Position numbers and translations under genes: made by a program. 64,000 bases of DNA from NCBI GenBank assembly GCA_034687125.1, contig JAQGBZ010000218.1:43619-107618 (forward strand), in the 5' to 3' direction. The notes under the pieces are model-generated. The model worked only from the letters and a program-made list of their open reading frames with translations, did no database searches and had not been told where the DNA came from. This DNA is from Neelides folsomi. Taxonomy: Eukaryota > Arthropoda > Collembola > Neelipleona > Neelidae. Shown here piece by piece: positions 53,220 through 64,000 of this stretch (positions within the stretch are counted from its first letter, which is position 1; the number at the start of each line of letters is the position of its first letter).

Positions 53220-54110
53220 GGTCATAATACAGAGTATGTATGTAGAAAGAGATCAAATGAATATATTCGTAGGACCTTGTAAATGTAATGATTAATTGTC
53301 AAGGGGCACATAATATAGCTGAAATGAAATGATGTGTGAGAACTGAAAGAGGAAGACAAAGGGACGAATTCCCCCTCCCGTTTATGTCCCTTTAATGGAC
53401 CTCGTAAAGCTGGGTGAGATAATGAAGAGGTTGCGATTCGGGGAGCCACCTGAACTCCACCGGGCTGGTGGGGCAACCGTGAGAAACAATCCCGTCGCGG
53501 AATCCCCGTTCCCATACCTCTAAGGGTAGGAGGGTCAACTCTAAGGACGCCCGGTGGCTCATTCACAACGTCAACAGATTACTTTTAGACCCCAATGAGA
53601 TTCCGCACCCGGATCACAAATGGTCCCATGCCCACACCACCACCCTTTGACTTCGATTTCCCTCCACTTTGAAACTTTGTATATTGGGGGTCTTTAAAGA
53701 ACTGATTGCAAGTGTGTGGGTTCCACATCTGGATTCATGGTCTGAGAGGGATGGTGGGAGAACACCCGGTTCCTTCCCCGCCCGACACCTCGTCCCGCCG
53801 CGAATCCTCATAAATAATAATTGGAGAACTGGATTCCTCCTTCGATTCCAAAGACCACAGACGAAGACATGTGATGAATTCCTTGGCTTTCTGACGGCGG
53901 GCCCCGGTTGAGCCGACCACACTTCACACTCTCACATGTGGAAAAGGGCCAGATGAGGGCCTTCTCCAATTATCACCCGGAAAGAAACAAACAATTACAC
54001 ATATTACCACTTCACAAAACTCTGACACTCCACATGAGATTTCCAGACCTACCCACACCCGGATGAGTCCAAGCCCTTCTCCACTCCTTGTATAAATTGT
54101 AATCTAATAT
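53220..54110. promoter_or_regulatory. GC-rich island 0.6-1.5 kb upstream of the emc promoter
   Basis: Alternating G-rich and C-rich stretches by eye, with a final switch near 53,765. It contains CACCTG at 53447. Its position just upstream of emc makes a proximal enhancer role plausible. Confidence 0.35.
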
Positions 54111-54677
54111 TCATAAGTTAAGCTGTCTGCACCCTCATGTTATTCACAATCATCATTCATAGACTATCATATTATGTCCACAATTACAAGACAGCCACAT
54201 TCTTTACTGGCTATACAGGGAGCTCAACATCTTGTAATAATAGGTAATAAAATAAGTTTTATTGCAATTTTTTTCAATTTAGATAGGTCGTTAATAAAAG
54301 TTCCAGACCAAGTAATAAAAATAAATACTCATTTGACTAATACTTTGCAATATTAGTCTTGAATATTCTTCAGATTTTTGTATCATTAATCATTCCCATT
54401 CCTAATCATTTATCAAACATCAAACGTCAAGTAATGTTCAAAAATGGTAAATTATCACTAATATTTAATAATGATATAATCGAATGCTTATGATGGGATT
54501 TGTCCCTGAAGGAATTGAATGAGTTTGGATATGAATAAGGGAACAAGGGAGGTTGCGAATTTAAGTACGGCGGTATCCGGGTGGTGTTCGGCAGATGTAG
54601 GTCCGGGTATAGAGGGTGAGAAAACCGGAGATCGGTCGGAGGGTCTTTGGGTTTGCACATGGGTGAGTGTGAGAGTG

Positions 54678-54761
54678 CAGCTGGCCAATGTGCTCTCGGG
54701 GAGGAGACTTCCCAGAGATCCCCGCATATAAAGCACCAACCCACCCCATGCGCCTTCAGTC
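54678..54761 (+). promoter_or_regulatory. emc core promoter
   Basis: TATAAA at 54727-54732 is followed by TCAGTC at 54756-54761, a perfect arthropod initiator (TCAKTY). Its A at 54758 lies 31 bp after the first T of the TATA box, the canonical spacing. Upstream are an E-box CAGCTG (54678-54683) and CCAAT (54685-54689). Composition switches here: 54541-54720 has 72 G and 29 C, 54731-54840 has 13 G and 47 C. The predicted 5' UTR is about 245 nt and contains no upstream ATG. Confidence 0.75.
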
Positions 54762-55002
54762 TCCTCACGGCTCTCCAACCTCACGCAGCTCTCGAACCTC
54801 ACAGTTCATTCAGCCCAAGGATAAAACCTCTCTCTTTCCTACATTTCACAATTGTAGTAGAAAAGTTTAATTATTCCTCATCGGAGTAATTGTCTCATAT
54901 TAGAGCTAATCCTCAGTTGTCTCCAGTGCTCCTGAGATTCCTCGTCAGATCCACTTCTGTGCAATTCTCCTCGATCGATTTTGTGAAAGTTGAGAAGTGA
55001 AG

Positions 55003-58000
55003 ATGAAGGCAACAGTCGTCGACCATCCCCTCCACCACCATAACAACAACGTCCTCGGTCTTCGCGGCCAAGAGGGCAAAGTGCATAAAGGGAAGCATAA
55101 GGAAGAAGAAAATGAAGAAATCAAGGCTTACCTTACCAAACTCCAAGAGTTGGTTCCCTTCATGCCAAAGAATAGAAAGTTAGTACTCTTTTTTATAATT
55201 TACTTTTATCGCAAACTTGCCAAGAATTGAACTCGAATTACGATTCAACACTTCATGGGGTTGTAGCTTAGCGGATTTAACTAGATTTTACGTTCATTTT
55301 TTCTGTAGCTATCTCAAGGGAAATGAGATTTTAATTCTTCAGGTGTGATGGTTATTGTATAGCTTCAGCCTTGAAGTCTTTGGAGTTTTTCTCTTGTCAA
55401 GTTTAGGAAGAATCATTAGATTTAATTACATCTGAGTGAGTCTCATTAAGAGCAGAGTAAATGAGAAAAGTAGAGAGCAGAACAATATTGTATATCTATT
55501 TGTTATTTTTTTCACTTTACATTAACAATAATATGATCTCCATACTATGAGAAATTCTTACTTGAGCATAATTAAAGTTAAATATCTTTTAAACATGAGT
55601 TTGATAAGCTCTTCTTAATAGCACCTATATTCTAATTTAGCTAAATAGAAAATATTTAAAAGAACAAAATTAGATTTCATGTTCGAAAGGAAAAACAGAA
55701 AAACGTTTGATATAAAATAATATGTGACATATTCTAAATAGAGTTTTATTTTTTAGATTGTCAAAGCTTGAAGTAATTCAGTACGTGATTGACTACATTC
55801 GGGATCTCCGAATGACACTCGGTTTAACTCCGAATGGAGCCCGAGGTCTTCCAATGGACTTGGAAGCGATGGACTTGATGAGCGCAGCGATGGCCCCAGC
55901 TATCCCCGCTGTCCCTCATACAGGGATGCTCTCACCGGCCTCAGCGTCCTCGTCCTCCCTTCCGCCCCGTCAACCTCTCGTGATGATCTCGACACCAAAC
56001 AACAGCTCACTAAACGGAGCTCCTTCCTGCGCCTCCCAAGAGGTGAATACCCGTTCTAATTCTCACAATATTTATTATCAATCTCTTTTCTCTCAATTTA
56101 AGCCCAAATGCTCTTTCTACTCATTTATCAGCGAATCTTGAAACTATAATCTACTAACATTTGCTTCCTCTACTTTCCATCTACAATTCTAATCTAATCG
56201 CCGAGTAGCTTTATATCAGAAGGACGTTTTTCCTCTTTGCATTTGGAAGAGCTGAGAAGGAGCTCAATTTGTCTTGGTAGGATCTGAAGCGAGTGATATG
56301 GTCTGATATTTCTGTCTGAGCCTCAGTCAGGCAGGTCACCCCTTTCAACTTCTTTTTATTGGATTCAACCATCGTGCCAAAGAGTGTTCTTTGAGTTAGA
56401 AAGTAGGCTGGCAAATGAATCTAAAGCTCTGTAGGTGGGAAGGGGAAACGTATCGCATTTTATTCAGATTAGAGCCATTACATATGAGATGAAGTGGCAG
56501 GTCTTGAGGGTCGTTTATCCTTTGACCCGGCATGCCAACGGGGCGGCAGAGGCTCACTGCAAGATGCGAGATTCCTATCTTGTAAGAAACCAATTGCATC
56601 CTTTGTAGGTCATGTGTAAATAAGAGGCAAATGAAGTACTGTTATTAGCAATGATGATAAAGTGGGCTTTGGTTTACGAGCTCCTCTCGGTCTTCGCCAT
56701 TTCGTTCAAGGGTCACTCCTTCTTATCAGATAGAGATTCCTCCGAAGGAATGATTTGGGACAGTTGGTTTCGGCAAACATCTGCACTCTCGCAGCTTCCT
56801 CCCATCTCTCACACTTTTTATTTATAAGTGATGGGGCTCACCAAGGATTACCCCCATTGTTGAACACGTGCAGAGTGGGAGAGGATTCCAATCTCTTACA
56901 TTTTTCGCGACTCCTGCTGAGCTCACTGCAAATAAAATCCTCATCAGTTCACAAATATCGAGAAATAATTCATTTTCTCTTCCCAACCCCTTGCATTCTT
57001 TAAAGATTACTCAGTTTCCGTATATTTGTAAAGCTGAGAAGGATTTTATTTATCTTATTGTTATTTTTAAGTTTCTCTCACAATCAGATGACCCTTCAGA
57101 TATTTGAAGGAGAAAAAGACATTTGAGGAAGGAATCTCATTCATCACGGCTAGAGAGGATTTTGTTTAGTTGTGTTAAATGGTGGTAGTAAAGGGCCATT
57201 GTGAAACATTATTTTGCAATAGGACTGGAGTACGACTTTCACTTGAATAATGCACACCTGGCGACGAAGGGATAGTATAGTTTATTATTATTATGATCCG
57301 CCTATCTACACTAGTGGAATCTCCACTCGAGGCCAATGGGAGGACACGAGCACTCTAGCAATATGAGAGTAATCAAGCTTACATATCAACCTCTCCTCAT
57401 AATTTATCCGCAAATATGATGAAGAGCCGTAAGGTCCGAAAACGAAACTCCCCTTCACCACACCACCACCACCGTAAATTTTGATTCAAACCGAGGCAGA
57501 GAGTTTTGAGGAATCTTTCATACCCTTATCAGATCCAATTCTTTAGAATGAGAAAAATAATATTCATAAGAAAGTCTCTGAAATTACAGGATGTAATTTG
57601 GTCATATTATTATTTAGAATGGAAAAGAAGGTTCAAAATAAAAAAGTAAAGAAATTTCCTGGGTTTACTTTATTGTAGCTCCTTGACACTTTTAGGTGTG
57701 AAGATGAGGTTGAAATGTTATTATTAGGCTCGAAAGGAGATTCGAGATTAGATGGGAGATTAGTGAAGGGGAAGAGAAAAGAAATCCACCTTAAAAAGAA
57801 CTTCATTTCATGTTCAAAAGAATACACGCAATGTTCCATTGAGGTCCAATCTTTTTTCGTCCCCATCATTCCTTTATTGCGCATTTTTCTTCGTCCATTG
57901 TGGGTTGAAATAGGAAGGGAAGAGATTTAGATTTACGTACAGTTGCATACATGGGAACCTAAGGGTTTTGGTCCATTTTTTGATGCAACTGATGGAAATC

Positions 58001-58798
58001 TCTTCCAACTTGTATTTTCAGACTTTGAAGGTTGAGAGCAATTTGGATAGGGGAAAAAAGTTTAATTCATCAGAAATAATTGCGAAAATTCTTTACTTTT
58101 TTCCATTCTTAGGTCCTTCATTAGAAAAGGAATTGCGGAGTGACAAATCGCTATCCCTCAAGTTCCTTCCTTCTAACTGCATTCTTCTCTCAAATAAATA
58201 ATATTCTGATCTCAACTCTTTTCAACAAGCTTTACTTACCACTTACCAATAAGGTAAATTCATCTTTTCTCTTTTACCTAAATTAACTATTCAATTCTGC
58301 TTTTAATTGAGCTAGTTCTCATTGTTTCTCTTACGCTTTTGTATCCAAAAAAGTATTTTAGTATAAGATGAATCTCAATAGTTCATCTTGCTCAGTAAGC
58401 CCTGTGTAGAAATTTACTAATCAGTAGACGAATCTCTTTTGGCTTCCGAGACATTTTCTAATGAGTATTCTTCCTTTCTTCCTCGATTCCATTGCGAATG
58501 ATAATGAGTTGGGATAGAAAAGAAGAAGAAAAGATAATTTACTCACTGTCTTATTAGCTTCAACTCTCACAACTCCACTTTTCAATTTCCTCTTCAGCTT
58601 CATTCCCCCTTGTGAAAAAAGGCTTTATTTCTAAGCTCACTTCTTATGCAGCCAATAATAGAAAGTGCTCATAATAGAAAATGAATATTCTTTCCATGAG
58701 AAAAAACACTAATGAGAGTTTTTTTGTTCTTCCAGATTCCCTCACTGATTGACAAGTCGCCTTCAACGGATGTTGACACGAGGCCCGTCTCTTGTTAA
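55003..58798 (+). CDS. emc: Extramacrochaetae / Id-family HLH protein
   Basis: Exons 55003-55178 and 55757-56042 are firm; a last exon 58736-58798 is probable, giving 174 residues. The HLH (about 40-80) reads KAYLTKLQELVPFMPKNRK | LSKLEVIQYVIDYIRDL, with PFMPKNRKL as in Drosophila Emc. There is no basic DNA-binding region before helix 1. The intron after PKNRK (phase 2) splits the HLH loop. The N-terminus is His/Asn-rich and the C-terminus is Ala/Pro/Ser-rich. Id proteins bind E-proteins such as Daughterless and proneural bHLH factors and keep them off DNA. Helix 2 has Tyr68 where most family members have His. Exon 2 can end at donor GAG|gtgaat or read through to a stop at 56141. The start ATG is the first after the predicted cap site. 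Confidence 0.95.
56043..58735 (+). other. emc intron 2 (or 3' region of a read-through form)
   Basis: 2,693 bp, donor gtgaat and acceptor ttcttccag. If retained, the protein gains 33 residues and stops at 56141. It holds an E-box CACCTG at 57255 and a GC-richer island at about 56,750-57,000 that turns C-rich to the right. No other exon was recognised. Confidence 0.65.
58736..58798 (+). CDS. Probable last exon of emc
   Basis: After a strong acceptor (T-rich tract, then ttcttccag), the frame that fits phase 0 from 56042 reads 20 codons, IPSLIDKSPSTDVDTRPVSC, then TAA. The match in phase, the good acceptor and the charged, non-repetitive peptide support it. No remembered homologue confirms the C-terminus. 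Confidence 0.7.
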   Translation: MPSLIDKSPSTDVDTRPVSC

Positions 58799-59343
58799 AC
58801 TCGCATTTGATCCTGTAAATATTAAGTATGTTTAAGAACCCGCTTCCTCACCGACAAGGAAGTTTCCTCGGATTGAAAAACCATGAAGAATTCCATGTTC
58901 AATCTTTGGATTCCCTGACGTTCTGAGAAAACTTCCTTGTTCATTGAATCATCGTTTTAATGGGGAAAATAGATGCGGTCTTTTGAGTCTGTGATTGTTG
59001 ATTTATAAGTAAAAATGGATGTTGTACCAATGCATTGTATTATATTCCAAACAATGAATTGTCGTTCTTTCTAAAGGCTCAACAACAAATGTCTTTGAGG
59101 CAACGCGATTCTCTAACTATGTACATGTAGATTTATATATTTTTCGTTTAATTTCACTGTACAAATTGGAGCAAACAGAAGAGAAGCGTATAGGAATATT
59201 TAGCCGGTGGAAGCTTGGGGAATTTGGAATTCTACTATTTTCGTGATTTTTTATTTCAAATGTAATTAATATTGTAATTTAAAAGGGGGGGACAAGTTGT
59301 ATTTAATCAAATTAAAACAACAGGCCTTGAGAATCCAAATAAA
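58799..59343 (+). other. Likely emc 3' UTR
   Basis: A Pumilio-type element TGTAAATA (58814-58821) lies 16 nt after the stop, and a K-box TGTGAT is at 58990-58995. AATAAA at 59338-59343 is a plausible polyadenylation signal. Confidence 0.5.
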
Positions 59344-61199
59344 CTGTAATATAATTAACATTTAATGCATTATTATACCATTTCTCTCACAAATACGATT
59401 ATTATTTAAACGACTTTTTACAAATTACTTTAAGTTATTTTGAAGATAGGAAAAATTCATGTTAAGAAATTTAAATTGTATGAATCAAATTTGTTAAATT
59501 CTCTTTTGTGCTCCTTGAAAAGTTGAAAACGTGAAAATCGATTTCCATTTGTTATTCAATGGGAGTATTATTATCTGCACGTGAGCACAAAACGAGAATT
59601 TTCAAATATTTATTACAAGTACACTTCAATTGAATAAGCCAAATAGAGAAATATAAGCCTATAAATGTATTACAATTTATAATAAGTCAACACTTTAAAA
59701 TATATAAAAATTTCGACTAATGATATAAGAAAAGATAATAAAATATTGAAATCAACTTAAAAATATCGATCCATTTTTATTTTCATACAACGTATTATCT
59801 AAAACAAGTTCTAAACACTTTCATCTTTATGCATAATAATACCAATAATGCATATTACATGAAACAGAGGCCATGATTTACCATATAAGTGTAATCCGAA
59901 TTTATTCAAAAAACGTCCTATCAACTGAAGGATCAAAGTCACATTGATTTACTACTTTACTCCAAAAAGAATCTTTGGCATTTAAGTAAGCTTATAAAAA
60001 GCGGAGAGCAGAAAGGGTATGAAGTTTTTGGACAAAGATGTAGAAACGGACATTGAAAAATGATATGGGAAGAAAGAGGAGCCAAATTGGGGTCTAATTG
60101 TTAACAAGCCATGGTTGGCCAAATAGGGGCAAATAATTTGGGCTCCATTGTTCTCTTCGGGTTGTTTGACGGAATTTCTTTGGCTTCTCCTTTTGGGCTC
60201 CTTGAGTAATCTCTTGCTCTCTTCTTCCACTTGGGATTCGAGCCTAAAGCTCTTTTCAAACTTCTCATTTGTAAATACATATGGAGCCCCTGACTGGAGA
60301 GTTCTTTTCTTTGGGCAACCATAGGATTCACCATCTACTAAAAACCCTTTTGGATGTCGTTGAGCCGCCAGCGGATGAAAAGTTAATTTTTTCCTTCTTC
60401 CCGATTCACCCGTCTTCAAGAAACTTGGATTTTACATTCAATTTGATTTAATTTTCCTAATCATTCTCGTGAGGCTCAACGGTCGCCAGAGTTGACGGTT
60501 GGCTACCCATTTCTTTCAATCTTTTTCCATCTAATCCTTCTCCTGCCAGTTATTACAATTATGGAGTTTTTAAAGGCTAAAAAGGAAATAAATCCATTTA
60601 TTTCTCTGACGAGCCGACGGGGTTGAGGCGACATTCAGCTTCTCGGACTCTCAAATTCCAAACTCTGTTTTATGCTCCCCTTTGGTAAGAAATCGCAAGT
60701 CATAAGGGAACACAAAGCCGGACCTTTTCCTAAATGTGAAGAATGACAATAGTAAGAGAGTGAGATGTGTTGGTAATATGATACTCTGAATATCGTTCAA
60801 TAAACATGAAGAGCAGTATAAGCATAGAACTTCCTAATCCTCCATACTAAATAATTGTAATAGGGTCCGGAGAGAGCCAACGGGGAGGTTTTTTCCAACT
60901 GATCTTTTCCGATTATTATTAATGATGTTCGAAGGAAGGAAGTTTATTGGGAAGGTGAGATTTGGGATCCTCCTGAAGTGGATCTCTGCCGGGGAGGCTG
61001 TTGATGTGTGTAGAATGTGGAAGCATCTGCTTCTCCTATTCAAGATCTCTGGAGCTGGGCGATGTGAGATTTTCTGGCATTTGCCTTTGGACAAAGGTTG
61101 AGGAGAAGTTGGACGGGAAGTTGTGGCCGAACAGATGTGAGTGACAATGTGGCCGTCGGCCCCACGGAGCCACAGACGGAGCAGAAAGGCCTTTGAGGT
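59344..61199. other. Non-coding region downstream of emc
   Basis: AT-rich to about 60,000, then mixed composition. ORFs on the minus strand at about 59,980-60,420 and 60,830-61,370 have no recognisable domain. Nothing else is supported. Confidence 0.5.
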
Positions 61200-61510
61200 A
61201 GCCCAGATGAGCAAAAGGAGAAAATGCAAAGATTCTCAGACCGTTTTTTACCCTTAGTGACTCTGGGGAGAATGGGCCCAGGTGTCTACGCAAGAAGAAA
61301 GAATCTGAGAGATGAGGAGTTGAGGAGGATAAAGGAGAAGCACAGGTGGACCGACGACTATAGTACACTTCCCAGGTGTGAGAGCAATCAACTGAGATAT
61401 CCTTCTTCTATCCACCTCCAACTCCCTTTACTCACTATCATTTACGCACGCAATCGAGAGCTTCAATCTCAACCCATTCCGTATAAAACTCCTAAATTCC
61501 CCCTTGCCTC
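61200..61510. promoter_or_regulatory. Candidate enhancer/promoter island downstream of emc
   Basis: Three CAGGTG E-boxes within 100 bp (61279, 61343, 61373). By hand, 61261-61370 has 38 G and 17 C, and 61381-61510 has 11 G and 46 C; the last E-box is at the switch. Confidence 0.45.
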
Positions 61511-62040
61511 ATAAAACCAATGAGTATGATGAATAAAGAAGACCAATACGTCACTCAAAGTGTTTCATAAGAGAGGGAATTTATGGCCGAAAAATTATAT
61601 TTCTTTTTATCTGATAAATATTCAGAGTATAAGATCGACCATTTACAATAAATAAACGCGTCAATATTCAAAAGAAAAACTATTTGGGAATTCATTTTTT
61701 CTCCATTTTTTGCAAATTGTATGGAAACCGTGAAGGTAATCTGATTCGTGATATAACGAAACGCTTTATGAAAAGCAGGTGGACTTATTGTCCCGAGACA
61801 AGGCAAAACATCTAGTGAGAATAGTCCGTAGGATTAAAGTCCTTCACATAGACATGATTATGGTCGTTAGCGTCGAGTCTCCGTGATTATGGAGGAGGTC
61901 CGGAAGGGCAGGGCAGGGCACGAGTCAATTATTAACGGCAAACTCTTCATATCTTCTCCGCCGTGTCACTCAACTTAGATTGTAATTATGCGTCTCTCAT
62001 CACATAACTCCGAAGATTCCCACTTCAGCCTCATCACTTT
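61511..62040. other. Non-coding stretch
   Basis: No exon recognised. It contains the E-box GCAGGTGG at 61776 and the small repeat GGGCAGGGCAGGGCA at about 61907. Confidence 0.5.
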
Positions 62041-62289
62041 CCACAGCACAAGTGTGGGGATGTGAGGGCCATTTGAGGAAAAGCGGATTTGAAGAAAAGC
62101 AGAAGTTCAGTCGAGTCATGAATGAAAGTGAAGGTATAGGAGATTTGAATGAATGGGATACTTTCAGAGCAGAGGTAAGGTGATAATTTCACGCTCTGAA
62201 AAACGCAAATGGACATTTTCCAGTTCTCAGGAAGTCATTAGAATTCACATTTCTTCTTTGAATATCCAAGAGCCAACCCACGAAGTTTT

Positions 62290-62465
62290 TATATAAAACT
62301 ATATCTCGGAATCAGACCCAGAGAAAGACCACATTGAAGATATTCTTTGAAGATAAACCTCTCAACTACCACGTCTTCTTCTTCTTGTGGAATCTCATTC
62401 TCATTCAGTTTTTCTTCAAAGGCTTGAAGAGAAAAGCAACCAGAACCCCACAAATACCTTTTGTG
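62290..62465 (+). promoter_or_regulatory. Candidate TATA promoter and first non-coding exon
   Basis: TATATAAAA at 62290-62298 lies in a G-rich (62041-62160: 40 G, 12 C) to C-rich (62341-62460: 14 G, 31 C) switch like that at emc. A start near 62,320 would give an exon without ATG, ending at a consensus donor GTG|gtgagt (62465/62466). This could be the 5' UTR exon of a + strand gene continuing beyond the window. No clear initiator is visible and no downstream exon was found. Confidence 0.4.
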
Positions 62466-63860
62466 GTGAGTTGAGCATTTTAAAGCCTACATAAATACTT
62501 AAATGTATAAATAAAAACAATCTCTACAGCTCTCATTCCTTGAATTTGAAAATTGGGCGAGATGTAAAAAAAATCAAATTGTACCTTTTCCTTTATGTTC
62601 AAATTGAAGGCTCAACTAATCATTATCGGTCTCAAAAATAGTTCTTATACTCCTAAAATGCGTAAGATGAGTTATATTAAATTGTACTCCATACCAAAAT
62701 ATAACAGAGTAGATTTGTACATAAAGACATATAATCTGTATCTCAAACGCTAATACTGTAATATTCAAACATGATTTTCTAAGAGTATGCATAAAATGTA
62801 TACCTACACATGTACATATCCTATTGGTATGTATACTATCTCGCGGCGAATGAATTGTCAAAATCCGTAGTTCGGATAACTTTCGTTCTTTTTCTCAAAG
62901 TTATCAGAAATATTTTGTAATTTCATTTACTTAATTAAAACACAACATTATACGATATTATTTTCAAAATTCAAGCATTTTGCCCTATAATTTTTATTTA
63001 TAGATTTTATGATAAATTGTTCTTTTATTAATTAGACAAGTTGATTTTTAGTAACTTCAACAGATTTATTATTTTAGTATAAACTTATGATATAAACTAA
63101 TTTTTTCGGGGTTGTTTTCCTTTTTACACTTATAAAACAATTGATGAGAAGAGAAATTATCAAGGGAAGAGAATTAAAAAAATGAAAGAAAAGGGATTTT
63201 GACAATTCATTCGCCGCGGGGTAGTATATGTAGTATTGCTACATATACACAGGTACATAACATGCCTATCAGGTATCTATGAATATGATATAACATAAAT
63301 TGAAAAGGTCGTAAAACACTACAAGTTCTGATTCAATGTCATTCATTAAAAAATTGTGAACTTTTGTGCTCCAAGTTGAAGATTAGACGGGCGGAAGGGG
63401 TGGATAAAGACTACAAGATCAGATTCGAGCAGCGGTTGAGAGAAGATTTTAAGTCTAAAGTGATTTTCCTTGGTTTGTGGTCGAGTCGTCGTTGCTGTTG
63501 TTTATAAAAAGTGGGGAATTCTTCCTTCATGTCATCATCATGAGAAGAATGATGCTGATGATGAAGATGTCGTGTCCTCACGTGGAGAACGTGTTCGAGA
63601 TACACTATAAAAACAATATCTGCTCCAAAATGGCAGTGGCATTTGTAAGAGAATCTTTTATACTTTGGTCACGTGTCCCCCACTATATCTTCAATGCCTT
63701 ATTAATTCTTAAATTCTTAAAGTGCATTCCCAGGTTCTTTGTCTTGCTTTTATTCAGACGCATTGTTTTGTTCTTTCCAGGGTTTTTTCAGTAAATCATG
63801 CGGAGACGGATAAAGAATTTTCAATTTCTAGACGTTTAAATTCACGTACTGGAATACATA
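62466..63860. other. AT-rich region, possible intron
   Basis: No exon recognised on either strand. If the donor at 62466 is real, this is intronic. Confidence 0.4.
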
Positions 63861-64000
63861 TACAGGGAGTGCCATAAGTATCTTTCTTTTTTTAATCAGC
63901 TCGTATCTCTTTTAATCTTTATTCAATTTTTCTAACATTTGGTAATGGTAATGCTTATATATTATATAATATATTCAGTAATATTATTTTGTCACTTGAG
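63861..64000. mobile_element. Possible mariner/Tc1-type terminal repeat
   Basis: TACAGGGAGTGCCATAAGTA begins at a TA dinucleotide and resembles the common mariner-superfamily end TACAGGGTGTCCCAxAAG, followed by a T-rich stretch. The rest of any element lies beyond the window edge, so no transposase or second end can be checked. Confidence 0.35.

Larger units (their letters stand above)
20694..54726. other. Gene desert upstream of emc
   Basis: About 34 kb without a supportable coding exon on either strand. ORFs of 60-186 codons exist but lack domains, splice partners and plausible starts. Many lie in C-rich/G-poor wings, where stop codons are rare on one strand. AT-rich stretches alternate with GC-richer islands of 200-700 bp that show strand-composition switches and CAGGTG E-boxes; the clearest islands are listed separately. 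Between islands there is nothing beyond short simple repeats. Most likely this is a cis-regulatory domain of emc or of a gene beyond the window. Unrecognised lncRNAs cannot be excluded. Confidence 0.6.

Noticed and set aside
54488-54889. ORFs on both strands over the emc promoter
   Set aside because: They overlap a well-spaced TATA/initiator pair and the predicted emc 5' UTR, with no protein similarity.

Overview
The window looks like nuclear DNA of an arthropod, most likely a crustacean and perhaps a copepod such as a salmon louse. It is AT-rich, its genes have spliceosomal introns, and all four recognisable genes are animal genes. One of them is an Id-family protein closest in its helix-loop-helix core to arthropod extramacrochaetae. 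The species is inference; no organism-specific marker was found.

Layout. 1-1390 holds G-rich minisatellite arrays and a 71-bp tandem repeat ending in two related element termini. 1391-7705 is non-coding sequence upstream of the first gene. 7706-16529 is a five-exon Cas-family scaffold gene (p130Cas/BCAR1 type). 18332-19086 is a two-exon Fcf2/DNTTIP2 pre-rRNA processing gene. 19634-20261 is a three-exon CNEP1R1 (TMEM188) gene. 20262-54757 is a gene desert of about 34 kb with no convincing exon. 55003-58798 is emc/Id, with a TATA/initiator promoter at 54727-54761. 59344-64000 is non-coding, with a possible promoter and first exon of another gene at 62290-62465 and a possible mariner-type terminal repeat at 63861. 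All genes are on the + strand.

Functions. The four genes do not form a pathway. Cas is an adhesion and integrin-signalling scaffold. Fcf2 acts in small-subunit rRNA processing in the nucleolus. CNEP1R1 is the membrane partner of the lipin phosphatase CTDNEP1. Emc/Id sequesters bHLH transcription factors. The long desert is most simply read as the regulatory landscape of emc or of a neighbour outside the window.

Two patterns stand out. (1) Many short loci switch from G-rich/C-poor on the left to C-rich/G-poor on the right over a few hundred bases. The emc promoter does this too, so the other switches are candidate promoters or bidirectionally transcribed enhancers. (2) The E-box CAGGTG/CACCTG occurs about 45 times by hand count. 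Only two copies lie in the first 22 kb and about 43 lie between 22 and 62 kb, often at the switch points. This suggests that the emc domain is read by E-protein/proneural bHLH factors, which Emc itself antagonises, or by Snail/ZEB-type repressors.
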